Shown here: in pieces, positions 17,580 to 26,335 of the stretch
Layout: every line of letters begins with the position of its first letter
How positions within the stretch are numbered: the first letter of the stretch is position 1
From: Streptomyces lincolnensis
Lineage (GTDB): Bacteria; Actinomycetota; Actinomycetes; Streptomycetales; Streptomycetaceae
Assembly: GCF_001685355.1 (NCBI RefSeq)
Contig: NZ_CP016438.1
Location: 1,178,001 to 1,242,000, forward strand
Direction: 5' to 3'
DNA length: 64,000 nt
The notes under the pieces: model-generated
Seen by the model: the letters and a program-made list of their open reading frames with translations, nothing else
Databases searched by the model: none
Told to the model about the DNA's origin: nothing
Program-made: the position numbers and the translations under genes

Positions 17580-18362
17580 TCAGGCGCCCTCCGCGCGGGT
17601 GACACGGATCTTGGACTGGCCGTGCGGCAGCCTCTCCCAGTCGTCCATGAACCGGGCCCGCAGCCCATGCTTCCCGGCCAGCGCCACGAGGGTCTCGGTG
17701 CGGTAGTAGAAGTCCTCCCGCAGCACGTGGTGCTCCTCCCCCTCGGTGCGGTCGAACGTGAAGTCGAACCAGCCGCCCGGCGCGAGCACCCGGCCGACGT
17801 GGGCCAGGCACTCCTCGATGACCGTCAGCGGCGAGTGCGAGAAGACGCTGTGCGCGTGGACGACGTCGAAGTGCGCGTCGGGCAGGAAGCGCAGCGTCAG
17901 GTCGCGTACCGGGGTGAGCGTCGGCAGCCGCTGCTGGAGGCCCATCTCCCCGATGGTGTCCTGCGCGGCGACGAGGATGTCGGGCGAGATGTCGATGCCG
18001 TAGTAGTGACCGGGCTCCAGGTGCCGGATGAACCGCCAGCCGGCCCGGAGGTTGCCGCAGCCGATCTCCAGCATGCGGTGCTCCGGGCGCAGTCCGTGCC
18101 CGAGCAGGTAGTCGAACTGCATCGCCCCCAACGCCAGCCACCGCTCCCGGTCGCGGCTGCCGACCGCCGCGTCCGGGTCGGTCCTGGTGTCCGAGCGCAT
18201 CACCGCCCGGTAGTAGGAGATGTGGTCGGGGTGACGGTGACCGAGCCACATGTCCCGGGCGGCGCGGGCCAGGTGGCGGGGTACGCGGTCGGGGTGGCGC
18301 AGGGCGTAGGCGATGCGGTGGTGGAGGGCGGCGCGGTTGGTGGTGAGGTTCTTGGCGGGCAT
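17580..18362 (-). CDS. Class I SAM-dependent methyltransferase
   Basis: 260 residues. The SAM-binding motif is MLEIGCGNLRAGWRFI, followed by YYGIDIS (acidic motif) and the family-typical FDVVHAHSVFSHSPLTVIEECLAH. The N-terminal 60 residues are Arg- and His-rich and helical. CAGGAGG lies about ten bases before the ATG. It looks like a single-gene unit. Such proteins often methylate lipids, glycans or small metabolites; nothing nearby fixes the substrate. Confidence 0.78.
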   Translation of the reverse strand: MPAKNLTTNRAALHHRIAYALRHPDRVPRHLARAARDMWLGHRHPDHISYYRAVMRSDTRTDPDAAVGSRDRERWLALGAMQFDYLLGHGLRPEHRMLEIGCGNLRAGWRFIRHLEPGHYYGIDISPDILVAAQDTIGEMGLQQRLPTLTPVRDLTLRFLPDAHFDVVHAHSVFSHSPLTVIEECLAHVGRVLAPGGWFDFTFDRTEGEEHHVLREDFYYRTETLVALAGKHGLRARFMDDWERLPHGQSKIRVTRAEGA

Positions 18363-18701
18363 GGCGTGGGTTCCTCCTGGATTTCTGGTAGGGCGGGCGT
18401 GCGGGTTTCGCCATCTGGGGGTGCCGGGTGAGGTCGTATGGCGGCTGCGGGTTCGTTGTGGCTGGTCGCGCAGTTCCCCGTGCCCCTGAGGTGGGGACGG
18501 TTGCCGTGGGGCGGGCCTGCGGTGCGAGGTGTGGTGCTGCCAGCCTCGGTGTGGGAGCGGCGGGGGCGGCTCGGTCAACCGGCTTCGCTCCGCGGGCGGT
18601 TCGGGCGACGGGCGGGTCGGCCGATCGGTTGATGCGAGGGTGCGGGGGACGCGTTAGACACGAGGGGTGGGGGATGGACGGAACGCGAGACGGGGCACTG
18701 G
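18363..18701. other. 339-bp stretch without a convincing gene
   Basis: This separates the divergent methyltransferase and histidine kinase genes. Open frames exist but lack a clear start or typical protein features. It holds a copy of a common Streptomyces dispersed sequence at 18461-18491 and otherwise G-rich DNA. The promoters of both genes should lie here, but I cannot point to clear -35/-10 boxes. Confidence 0.6.
18461..18491. repeat. Streptomyces dispersed intergenic motif (GGTCGCGCAGTTCCCC type)
   Basis: The core GGTCGCGCAGTTCCCCGTGC followed by CCCTGAG resembles a motif I recall being scattered between genes in many Streptomyces chromosomes. It appears once here. Its function is unknown; it is often found near gene ends. 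Confidence 0.5.
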
Positions 18702-20489
18702 ATGGCAGACGGGGCGGAGCGCGGGATGGAGCACGGCGCGGGGCACGGGGGCGGGCACGGGATGGAGCGCGGGTTGGGCAGGCATGCCGATCCGGACGAG
18801 CGCTGGCTGGCCGTGACCGTGCACGGCGCTTTCTTCCTGCTGCTCGGCTCCTCCTTCGCGCGCTTCCTGACCCGCGACCAGGGGGGCGGGGCGCTCACGG
18901 AGTGGGTGGTGGCGCTGTTCGCCGTCTTCTGCCTGCTCTACGTCCTCGGGAGTCTCCTGGCACCGCCCCCGCGCCCCGGCGCCGCGCCCACCGCGCGACA
19001 TCTGGTCTGGCTGGGGTCGGTCACCGCCGTCTGGGTCGCCCTCCTGGTCCTCGCGCCGAGCGCCACCTGGTGTGCGATGCCCCTGCTGTTCGCTGGTCTG
19101 CACGCGCTGCCGCCGAGGATCGCGGTGCCGGTGGCGGCCGTACTCACTGTGCTCGTCGTCGTGTCCGAGATCCGGGTGGCCGACGGTGCGCTCAACCCGA
19201 ACATGGTCGTCGCCCCACCGGCCGTCGCCGCGGTCGCCACCGCCGTACTGGTCCATCTCCAGCGGCAGGGTGTGCGGCAGCGCGTCCTGATCGAGGACCT
19301 GGTGCGCACCCGTCATGAGCTCGCGGCGACCGGGCGGCGGGCGGGTGTCCTCGCGGAGCGCCAGCGGCTGGCCACGGAGATCCACGACACGCTCGCGCAG
19401 GGCCTGTCCAGCCAGCGGATGCTGCTCCAGGCCGCCGAACGGGTCTGGGACGCGGACCCGGACGCGGCCCGTGAGCACCTCGGCAAGGCGGCCGAGATCA
19501 CCTCCCGCAACCTGGTCGAGGCCCGGCGCTTCGTCCACGACCTGGCTCCGGCCGACCTGAGCGACCAGTCCCTGCCGGACGCGCTCACCGTCCTCGCCCA
19601 TCGGGAGAGCGGTCCCGGACTGACCGTGGAGTTCCGCCTCGACGGCGAACCGGACCCGGGCCGACTGCCGGAACGGGTCGAGGCGGCCCTCCTGCGCATC
19701 GCCCAGGGGGCCCTGGCCAACATCCGCGAACATGCCGCGGCCACCCGCGCGGCGGTGACGCTGACGTTTCTGGACGATCAGGTGTCGCTGGACGTCGCGG
19801 ACAATGGGCGGGGGTTCGACGTGTGCGTACGGGTGGGTGAAGGGGGCGGAGGGGACCGGTCGGCCGAGGCCAGGTCGTCCGTCTCTGGGGAACCGGTGGA
19901 CCCCCGGGAGGCTGCGCAACCGGTAATCGGCGGGGCGGCTGGGTGGCCTGAACTCGATCCGGCGAGCGGGGAAACGGTGACGGCGCGCGCGAGCAAGGCG
20001 CTGGCAGACGGGCGCGCGAGCGGGGCGTCCGCGGACGGGCGGGAGGCAGGAGACCGGTCGGACTGGCAGGAGGCGGGAAGCCCGGCGCACGAACCGGCCG
20101 GCGCGGAAGCGGTGGACGACTCCACAACAGGAGCACTGGCCGACAGCCAGACCAGCGGGAATCCGTCGGACGAGCCGACAGCGCCAAACCCGGCGCACGA
20201 ACCGACCAGTGCGCAAGCGACCGAGCACCCCACAACCACCGCGCCAGCGGCCAGCCAAGCGACAGGAAGACCGTCGGACGAACCGGACGCGGCAAGCGCG
20301 GCGAGCGGTCGGCCGGTCGGGCGCGCGGACGGTGCGCGTGGGCATGGGCTGCCGGCCATGCGGATCCGGGCCCGGCAGTTGGGCGGTGTGATGACCGTGG
20401 AGTCCACGCCGGGTGAGGGCACCGTCGTGTCGGTGGCCGTCCCCCTGGCACCCTTGCCGTCCGTCCCGGTCGAGGAGGCCGCCCTGTGA
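18702..20489 (+). CDS. NarL-type sensor histidine kinase with a large insertion in the ATP lid
   Basis: 595 residues. A His/Gly-rich N-terminus precedes about five membrane helices (about 35-185). The HisKA_3 box has the phospho-accepting His228 in EIHDTLAQG. The ATPase domain has the N-box around NIREHAA and DNGRGFD at 367-373. The G2 segment GHGLPAMR only resumes at about 547. The roughly 170 residues between are Ala/Ser/Gly/Asp/Glu/Pro-rich, apparently disordered, and hold loose repeats of the form xGxPxxEP. In ordinary relatives the gap is some 15-30 residues. The stop overlaps the response regulator start. A start at 18726, with GCGGAG upstream, is also plausible. Confidence 0.85.
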   Translation: MADGAERGMEHGAGHGGGHGMERGLGRHADPDERWLAVTVHGAFFLLLGSSFARFLTRDQGGGALTEWVVALFAVFCLLYVLGSLLAPPPRPGAAPTARHLVWLGSVTAVWVALLVLAPSATWCAMPLLFAGLHALPPRIAVPVAAVLTVLVVVSEIRVADGALNPNMVVAPPAVAAVATAVLVHLQRQGVRQRVLIEDLVRTRHELAATGRRAGVLAERQRLATEIHDTLAQGLSSQRMLLQAAERVWDADPDAAREHLGKAAEITSRNLVEARRFVHDLAPADLSDQSLPDALTVLAHRESGPGLTVEFRLDGEPDPGRLPERVEAALLRIAQGALANIREHAAATRAAVTLTFLDDQVSLDVADNGRGFDVCVRVGEGGGGDRSAEARSSVSGEPVDPREAAQPVIGGAAGWPELDPASGETVTARASKALADGRASGASADGREAGDRSDWQEAGSPAHEPAGAEAVDDSTTGALADSQTSGNPSDEPTAPNPAHEPTSAQATEHPTTTAPAASQATGRPSDEPDAASAASGRPVGRADGARGHGLPAMRIRARQLGGVMTVESTPGEGTVVSVAVPLAPLPSVPVEEAAL

Positions 20490-21133
20490 GTACGTCGTTC
20501 CCCGCACCGCCCGTGCGGCTGCTGCTGTGCGACGACCATGCCGTGGTGCGCGCGGGTCTGCGGGCCCTGTTGTCGAGCGAGGAGGGCATCGACGTGGTCG
20601 GGGAGGCGGCGACCGGTGAGGAGGCGCTCGCGATGGCGGCGAGCCTGCGCCCCGACGTCGTCCTGATGGATCTCCAGCTCGACGGCCGTATGGACGGGGT
20701 GACGGCCACCCGGCACCTCACCTCCAGCGGGGAGGCGGGCCCCCGGGTCCTGGTGCTCACCATGTTCGACACCGACGCCGACATCACGCGTGCCATCGAG
20801 GCGGGCGCCACCGGATATCTCCTCAAGGCCGAACGCCCCGACGAACTCTTCACCGCGATCCGCGACGCCGCGGCCGGCCGCACCGCCCTCTCCGCCCCGG
20901 TCGCCGACCGCCTGCTGACCCGGCTGCGCAGCCCGAGCCCCGCCCTCTCCCCCCGCGAGCAGGACATCCTCCAACAGCTCGCACACGGCCTCGGCAACCG
21001 CGAGATCGCCCGCGCCCTGTTCATCAGCGAGGCCACCGTCAAAACCCATCTGGGCCGCATCTACGGCAAGTTGGGCGTCGAGACCCGGTCGGGCGCGGTG
21101 GCGGTCGCCAAGGAGAGACGCCTGCTGCCGTGA
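20486..21133 (+). CDS. NarL/FixJ-family response regulator
   Basis: 215 residues. The receiver domain holds CDDH (15-18), the phosphorylatable Asp62 (VVLMDLQLDG) and Lys in YLLKAERP. The C-terminal LuxR-type helix-turn-helix covers about 148-212 (LSPREQDILQQLAHG, EATVKTHLGRIYGKL). The GTG start overlaps the TGA of the kinase gene (GTGA), so the pair is made together and should act together. Targets are unknown. Confidence 0.93.
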   Translation: MSTSFPAPPVRLLLCDDHAVVRAGLRALLSSEEGIDVVGEAATGEEALAMAASLRPDVVLMDLQLDGRMDGVTATRHLTSSGEAGPRVLVLTMFDTDADITRAIEAGATGYLLKAERPDELFTAIRDAAAGRTALSAPVADRLLTRLRSPSPALSPREQDILQQLAHGLGNREIARALFISEATVKTHLGRIYGKLGVETRSGAVAVAKERRLLP

Positions 21134-21247
21134 CGTCCGGGATCCCCTGGCCGTGTCGAGAAACCGGGTGCCGCCCCGACGTCTCCTGCGTACGGACCCC
21201 AGGGCCCCCAAGGCCCCAGGTCATCGCACGGATCGAAGGAGACGGCC

Positions 21248-21808
21248 ATGCAGACACTGACTGTCGATGTGTTTCTCTCGGTGGACGGGTGGGCCGGGAG
21301 CGAGAATTCGCCGGGCTACTTCGGGTACCTCGGCCCCGAGCTGGAAGAGTGGATCACCGCCGAGTCGGCCCTGCCGCAAACGGTCGTCCTGGGGCGGCGC
21401 ACCTATGAGGCGCTCGCGGCTCTGGCCGAGGAGGCGCGCGACGCTTCCTGGCGCCGGCTGACCGAGCTGGACAAGGTCGTGTTCTCCACGACGCTGGAGA
21501 CGGCGTCCTGGCCGAACACGCGCATCCGTCGTGATCTCCTCACCGAGGTCACACGCCTCAAGAAGGACGGCGACCTCCCGCTCCGCACCATGGGAAGCCT
21601 TTCCGTGGCCCGGCAGCTTCTCGACGCTGGGCTCGTGGAGCGCCTGAGGCTCATGACGTTTCCCCTTCTCGTGGGGCGATCGGGCCGTGAGCCGTTCTTC
21701 GCGGGAGTGTCCTCCGCCGACCTGGAACCGGTCGGCCACCGAGCCCTGGACGACCGGGTGTTGCTGATCGAGTACCGGCCCACCGGTGGCGACATCCCAC
21801 GTGCCTGA
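21248..21808 (+). CDS. Dihydrofolate reductase family protein (RibD C-terminal type)
   Basis: 186 residues. The N-terminal VDVFLSVDGWAGSENSPGYFGYLGPELEEW and the nucleotide-loop segment QTVVLGRRTYEAL are typical of the small actinobacterial DHFR/RibD_C relatives. LRTMGSLSVARQLLDAGLVERLRLMTFPLLVG gives the second half of the fold. These proteins bind NADPH, but most have no proven substrate. GAAGGAGACGGCC precedes the ATG. It appears to be a single gene after the two-component pair. Confidence 0.82.
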   Translation: MQTLTVDVFLSVDGWAGSENSPGYFGYLGPELEEWITAESALPQTVVLGRRTYEALAALAEEARDASWRRLTELDKVVFSTTLETASWPNTRIRRDLLTEVTRLKKDGDLPLRTMGSLSVARQLLDAGLVERLRLMTFPLLVGRSGREPFFAGVSSADLEPVGHRALDDRVLLIEYRPTGGDIPRA

Positions 21809-21896
21809 CGGATCCGCATGACGGGGACCGGTCCCGGCGGCGTCGGCTTACACATGCCTGGCGGGAATCCCCCCACGACGACAGGAGATCCAACCG

Positions 21897-22268
21897 ATGG
21901 GTACACACATGAGCCGGCGAGCCACGACGACTGCCGTGACGCTGACCATGGCGGGCGCACTGGGGTTCGGTGCGATGGCGCCGACGGCCTACGGCGCCGG
22001 ACAGGGGCCCTGCTACGACGGGCGGTGCGAGATCACCGTGTCGAAGCCCACGACCATCAAGGTCGACAGCAGGAAGTTCGGATTCGGGAAGCTGAAGGTC
22101 ACGCACATCAGCTCCCGGGCCGTGAAGTTCTCGGCCTCCAGCGGCGGGGCGAGCCTCAGCGGCAGCACCAGCCCGGGCGGCACGGTCAAGTTCAACAACC
22201 TGAAGATCTGGGTGAAGTCGGCCTCCGGCCACAAGGCCAGGCTCGCGCTGTTCCCGACCAAGCGCTGA
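21897..22268 (+). CDS. Small secreted protein of unknown function
   Basis: 123 residues. A signal peptide (about residues 1-39, ending APTAYGA) is followed by a basic, Ser/Gly/Lys-rich beta-type domain. Two cysteines at the mature N-terminus (CYDGRC) could form a disulfide. The mature part (pattern KPTTIKVDSRKFGFGKLKV) has no recognised motif. AGGAGA precedes the ATG at 21897; an internal ATG at 21909 is a weaker alternative. Function unknown. Confidence 0.7.
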   Translation: MGTHMSRRATTTAVTLTMAGALGFGAMAPTAYGAGQGPCYDGRCEITVSKPTTIKVDSRKFGFGKLKVTHISSRAVKFSASSGGASLSGSTSPGGTVKFNNLKIWVKSASGHKARLALFPTKR

Positions 22269-22301
22269 GCATCCCGGCCGGCGTCCGGGCGTCTCGGCGT
22301 C

Positions 22302-22316
22302 CCGCCCTCCGGGCGG
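22302..22316. terminator. Short GC hairpin between convergent genes
   Basis: CCGCCC and GGGCGG form a 6-bp stem with a 3-base loop midway between the secreted-protein stop and the membrane-protein stop. It is a weak but well-placed candidate. Confidence 0.4.
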
Positions 22317-22328
22317 TCCCAGCCGGCG

Positions 22329-23522
22329 TCAGGGCCTTGGGGTCCTGACGCCGCTCGGTTCCGGCTCGGCGGGTGGGCGTCCCACGTCCGAGAGCGTCTC
22401 CCGGGCCCGGGCGTCGACGAACCGGGTCACGAGATGCTGGCCGGCACCGAAGATGACGGCCCAGGCCACGATCTGCGGACTGGAATCGAGGTCGCTCAGA
22501 CCGGGGATGAAGGCGCCCCGGATCAGCAGCACTCCGATGAACGCGGTCAGGGCACCCGTCGGGAATTTGAGCAGGGCTGCCGCGAGCGGCAGCATGTAGG
22601 GGCTGCTCGTTCCCTGGATCTGGCGGAGAGACGCTATGACCGTGAGTGCCGCGCCGGCCAGTCCTGCCGCCTCGATGACGAGAACATCGACCTGCTGTGC
22701 ATAGTCACTGGCAACATTTCCCTTCACGTGATGGATCTCTCCGGAAGGGCACGCGGCGAATTTCTTTCCCTCGGGAAGGAAGCACATGTTCAGTGAATTG
22801 GGGCAGTACCAACCCCAGGCCGCGAGCCCACCCGCGCCGAGGAGAACGAAGAAGGTCGCGATCCTCAGGATGATGCTGAGACTGCGCACTCTGCTGAATT
22901 CGGCGTCGAGTGCGTCGTACGAGGCGCCGAGGGCGAGGACGAGGAGTGCGCGGTCTCCCGGCCGTGGTCCGTTCCCCGCCACCCGTTCCGCGACCGTTTC
23001 CGCCTGCACCCGAAGCGGGTCGGCCGGGCGAAGGTGCTGTTCGACCTGGCTCAGGACATCGGTACTCCGGCCGATCAGGTCTTCGTCCGAACACAGCCGC
23101 AGCAGGAGCACGTCGGCGCCGCGCACATTGGCCCATGTCCGTTCGAGAGCCGCGGCTCCGCTGAAGGGGCGGCGCGGCGCGGAGACGGCGTTGCCGGCCT
23201 CTTCCAGTTGCCGGGCGATCCCCTCAAGCGTCCTCTCCCTCTCACACTGCTCGGCCTGGTTCGCCGCCGCTCGGCAGCTCTCGCGATCCGCCTGCTGTTC
23301 CAGAAAGAGAATGCGAGCGGCGGCGCGCTCACGCCAGGCCGTTCTGTGAGTTCTGAGGGATTTTCTGGGCAATCTCGGCGAATGAGCCACGTTCTTTCGT
23401 CCGGCCGGCTCGTACCGATGACCCAATATGAGCGAAGCCGCCCACACGAGAACGAGGAGAGCGATACTTCCTCTGGGTGTTCTCGGGCTTTCCGCACCGT
23501 TGAAAGCTTTCCCGTTGGTCAT
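22329..23522 (-). CDS. Membrane protein of unknown function
   Basis: 397 residues. One hydrophobic segment lies near residues 20-34. A charged, partly coiled-coil-like region with Arg/Glu/Gln (about 60-110) follows. Further hydrophobic segments appear at about 215-235 and in the last 130 residues. Four cysteines fall in the loop WYCPNSLNMCFLPEGKKFAACPSG. I recognise no domain. GGAGGTCTGA precedes the ATG. Base composition is somewhat less GC-rich than the neighbours, which may indicate later acquisition. A stand-alone gene, convergent with the small secreted protein. Confidence 0.65.
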   Translation of the reverse strand: MTNGKAFNGAESPRTPRGSIALLVLVWAASLILGHRYEPAGRKNVAHSPRLPRKSLRTHRTAWRERAAARILFLEQQADRESCRAAANQAEQCERERTLEGIARQLEEAGNAVSAPRRPFSGAAALERTWANVRGADVLLLRLCSDEDLIGRSTDVLSQVEQHLRPADPLRVQAETVAERVAGNGPRPGDRALLVLALGASYDALDAEFSRVRSLSIILRIATFFVLLGAGGLAAWGWYCPNSLNMCFLPEGKKFAACPSGEIHHVKGNVASDYAQQVDVLVIEAAGLAGAALTVIASLRQIQGTSSPYMLPLAAALLKFPTGALTAFIGVLLIRGAFIPGLSDLDSSPQIVAWAVIFGAGQHLVTRFVDARARETLSDVGRPPAEPEPSGVRTPRP

Positions 23523-23649
23523 TCAGACCTCCAGCAAAGACATCCCTTCCCAGCGTAGGCCGAACAGCCAACAGGTGCACGTCAAGAAGGGTGGACCTCT
23601 ATCGTGTCCGACGGCCCCCTCCGCCCGACCCTCAACCCTGGAGCCCGCT

Positions 23650-24189
23650 GTGCCGTTGTGGACACGAACGACACGCATGACACGCACCACCCGCCCGCTG
23701 TCCCTGCTCCTGTCGAGCGTGCTCGCGGCCGGAACGCTCACCGGCTGCGCGCTGCTGGACCTCGCCGAGGACTGCGAGGGAACCGACGACCGGGTGAAGG
23801 AGATGGGCGCGCTCGACATCCTCGACTCCCGGCCCGCCGGGGCGACCGTCGCCCGGGGCTTCGAGAAGGTCGACGCCGGCTGCTGGGCGGACAGCGGCGA
23901 TGTCTCGCTGTACGCCGGCCGGACCTACGCCTTCCCCGGCACACGGGCCGAAGCGGCCGCGCACTACCGGACGGCGGCAGCACGGGACGGATGGCGTCCG
24001 GACCCCGAAGCCCCGTCCGACGACCTCTGCTACACGCGGGAGAAAATGGCCCTGCGGATCGTCTTCCTCACCGCCGAACTCCTCGCGGAGGACGGCCACG
24101 GAAGCCGCCCCGACCTCACCACCGGGGCCGGCTATTCGATCACCGTCGACTCGTTCGCGAACAGCGACGCCGAGGCGGGCTGCCAGTGA
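23650..24189 (+). CDS. Putative lipoprotein of unknown function
   Basis: About 179 residues from a GTG at 23650, which has GGAG upstream; an ATG at 23677 would shorten it by nine. The Arg/Thr-rich n-region and LLLSSVLAAGTLTGC give a type II signal peptide. The mature part is acidic and cysteine-containing, with a compact region DVSLYAGRTYAFPGTRAEAAAHYRTAAARDGW. No family is recognised. It likely sits on the outer face of the membrane. Confidence 0.62.
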   Translation: MPLWTRTTRMTRTTRPLSLLLSSVLAAGTLTGCALLDLAEDCEGTDDRVKEMGALDILDSRPAGATVARGFEKVDAGCWADSGDVSLYAGRTYAFPGTRAEAAAHYRTAAARDGWRPDPEAPSDDLCYTREKMALRIVFLTAELLAEDGHGSRPDLTTGAGYSITVDSFANSDAEAGCQ

Positions 24190-24221
24190 CGGAGCGCGCA
24201 GGCGAAAGCGATTTGCCGACT

Positions 24222-24251
24222 CGGACGGCGCGTGGGTGGCGTCGCCGTCCG
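24222..24251. terminator. Hairpin between convergent lipoprotein and response regulator genes
   Basis: CGGACGGCG and CGCCGTCCG pair over 9 bp with a 12-base loop. It is located 33 bases after the lipoprotein stop. The remaining bases of this 167-bp spacer show nothing clear. Confidence 0.5.
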
Positions 24252-24356
24252 TGACCCCGGCTCCACGCACCGAGCGGCTGCTTCTGGTCGGGCATGCCGA
24301 GATCAAGCCGACCGAGGTCTGTGCCACCGTAGCCGCGCCGAACGAGGCCTCACTGA

Positions 24357-25100
24357 CTAGGCCCGCGCCTCCCCGCCCGGCCCCAGTCCGGCCCCCCGCT
24401 CCCGGAACCGGTATCGCCGCTCGGGTCGCCCCGCCGCGCCGTAGCGCAGGGAGACGTCCGCGGTGCCGATGGTGTGGAAGTGCTCCAGGTAGCGGCGGGC
24501 GCTGACGCGGGAGATGCCGGCGAGGGTGGCGCATTCGGTGGCGGAGAGGGAGCCGTCGGCGGTGCGCAGGGTGCGTTCGACGAGTCGGGCGGTCTCCGGG
24601 CTCATGCCCTTGGGGAGGGGGCCGATGTCCGGTGCCGGGACCGCCGACCTGGCCAGGACCCGGTCGATGTCGGCCTGACTGTGTACGACGGCGGTGAGGA
24701 GCCGGTCACGCTGGGCGGCGTAGCGCTCCAGGCGGGCGCGCAGGTCGTCGAAGCCGAAGGGTTTGAGGAGGTAGTCGACGACCCCCTGGCGGGCGGCGCC
24801 GCGGACCGCGTCCGCGTCACGCGCGGCGCTGACGACCATCACGTCGCAGTCGTGGCCGGCGGTGCGCAGCCGCGGGACGAGGTCCAGGCCGAAGACGTCG
24901 GGCAGATAGAGGTCCAGCAGGACGAGGTCGGGGCTCAGCTCGTCCACGGCGAGGGCGGCCTGCTCCCCGGTGTGGGCGACGCCGACGACCCGGAAGGGCG
25001 CGACGCGTTCGACGAAGGCGCGGTGGACCCGGGCCACCATGAAGTCGTCGTCGACCACGAGCACGTCGATCGTGTCGGCCGCCGCGCGCCTGCCTGTCAT
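24357..25100 (-). CDS. CitB/DcuR-type response regulator without a partner kinase
   Basis: 247 residues. The receiver has VVDDDF (15-20), the phosphorylatable Asp63 (LLDLYLPDVFGLDL) and LLKPFGFDDL. The C-terminal half carries the helix-turn-helix of the CitT/DcuR group (SATECATLAGISRVSARRYLEHF). Such regulators usually pair with a CitA/DcuS sensor that detects citrate or C4-dicarboxylates. GGGGAAGGAGCGGTCCG precedes the ATG. It is divergent from tctCBA, so it should activate tricarboxylate uptake. No sensor kinase is next to it. Confidence 0.88.
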   Translation of the reverse strand: MTGRRAAADTIDVLVVDDDFMVARVHRAFVERVAPFRVVGVAHTGEQAALAVDELSPDLVLLDLYLPDVFGLDLVPRLRTAGHDCDVMVVSAARDADAVRGAARQGVVDYLLKPFGFDDLRARLERYAAQRDRLLTAVVHSQADIDRVLARSAVPAPDIGPLPKGMSPETARLVERTLRTADGSLSATECATLAGISRVSARRYLEHFHTIGTADVSLRYGAAGRPERRYRFRERGAGLGPGGEARA

Positions 25101-25351
25101 CGGACCGCTCCTTCCCCACGGGATCCCACCCCGAGACGCTCGCAGACGAGCCGGGCCCGCGCCAGGGCTCTCACCTGCGCAAGCGGAAGCCGGGTGGGGG
25201 CATCTGTCGGCCGGTGACCGAAAAGACCACAACCTTCGTTGGTTCCGGAACGGAGACAGGCCGTTCACACCCGGGCAACATGTGGCCCACATCACCCTCC
25301 CCCACAGGGCATTCCCGTATCGCATCGACGTACCGACAGGTGGTGGCACTC

Positions 25352-26335
25352 GTGCGCCTGCGCACACTCCTCGCCCTGCTCGGGGCCGCCGTACTCGTGC
25401 TGGTGGGGCCTCCACTGCTCACGACCGGCAGCGGCGCCGAGACCGGCACCCAGATCCCCGGCCTGCGTTTCATGGTCCCCAACACACCGGGCGGCGGCTA
25501 CGACATCACGGCCCGTACGGCCGCGAAGAACGCCGAGGACGCCGGGCTCACGCACAACATCGAGGTGTTCAACCTGCCCGGCGCGGGCGGCACCGTCGGG
25601 CTGAGCCGACTGGTGAGCGAACACGGCAACGGCAAGCTCGCCATGTCGATGGGCCTCGGTGTGGTGGGTGCCGTCCGCTCCAACCACGCGCCCAAGACGC
25701 TCGCCGACACCACGCCGATCGCCCGGCTCACCGAGGAGCAGGACGTCGTCGTGGTCGCCGACGACTCTCCGTACAAGAACATCGACGAGCTGATCGAGGC
25801 GTGGAGGAAGAACCCCGGCAAGCTGCCCGTGGGCGGCGGTTCGTCGCCGGGCGGGCCCGACCATCTCGCGCCGATGCTGATGGCGCAGGCCGCCGGGATC
25901 GCTCCGAAGCAGGTCAACTACATCCCCTTCGACGGCGGCGGCGAGCTGCTCGCCTCGATCCTCGGCAGCAAGGTCGCCTTCGGGGTGTCCGGGGTCGGTG
26001 AGTACCTCGACCAGATCAAGGCGGGCGACCTGCGGGTGCTGGCCGTCACGGGCCCCGAGCGGGTCGACGAGCTCGACGCGCCCACCCTGAAGGAGTCGGG
26101 CTACGACGTGAACTTCACCAACTGGCGCGGCATCGTCGCCCCGCCCGGGCTGTCGGAGGCCGAGCGGGACAAGCTGACCCGGCTGGTCGCCGAGCTCCAC
26201 GACTCGCCCGAGTGGCAGAAGTCCATGGAGAAGAACGGCTGGGACGACGCGTTCCTGACCGGTGAGAAGTTCGGCGACTTCCTGGACGCGCAGGACAGGC
26301 GCGTGGTGTCGGTGCTGAAGGAGCTGGGACTGTGA
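25352..26335 (+). CDS. Tripartite tricarboxylate transporter binding protein (TctC)
   Basis: About 327 residues. The N-terminus (LRTLLALLGAAVLVLVGPPLL) is a signal peptide. The mature part has the TctC hallmarks: LRFMVPNTPGGGYDITART, NLPGAGGTVGLSRL and IPFDGGGELLASILGSKVAFG. The protein captures citrate-like tricarboxylates outside the membrane and passes them to TctAB. GTGs at 25340 and 25352 are both possible starts. The 251 bases upstream hold the promoter shared with the divergent regulator; I found no obvious operator in them. Confidence 0.9.
   Translation: MRLRTLLALLGAAVLVLVGPPLLTTGSGAETGTQIPGLRFMVPNTPGGGYDITARTAAKNAEDAGLTHNIEVFNLPGAGGTVGLSRLVSEHGNGKLAMSMGLGVVGAVRSNHAPKTLADTTPIARLTEEQDVVVVADDSPYKNIDELIEAWRKNPGKLPVGGGSSPGGPDHLAPMLMAQAAGIAPKQVNYIPFDGGGELLASILGSKVAFGVSGVGEYLDQIKAGDLRVLAVTGPERVDELDAPTLKESGYDVNFTNWRGIVAPPGLSEAERDKLTRLVAELHDSPEWQKSMEKNGWDDAFLTGEKFGDFLDAQDRRVVSVLKELGL

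Noticed and set aside
18428..18701. A possible gene upstream of the kinase
   Set aside because: The frame runs into the kinase gene out of phase, with Gly/Arg/Ala-rich sequence and no RBS.
19585..21211. Long minus-strand frames opposite the histidine kinase insertion
   Set aside because: They read as Pro/Arg-rich sequence, without start signals. The kinase frame joins recognisable motifs on both sides of the insertion.
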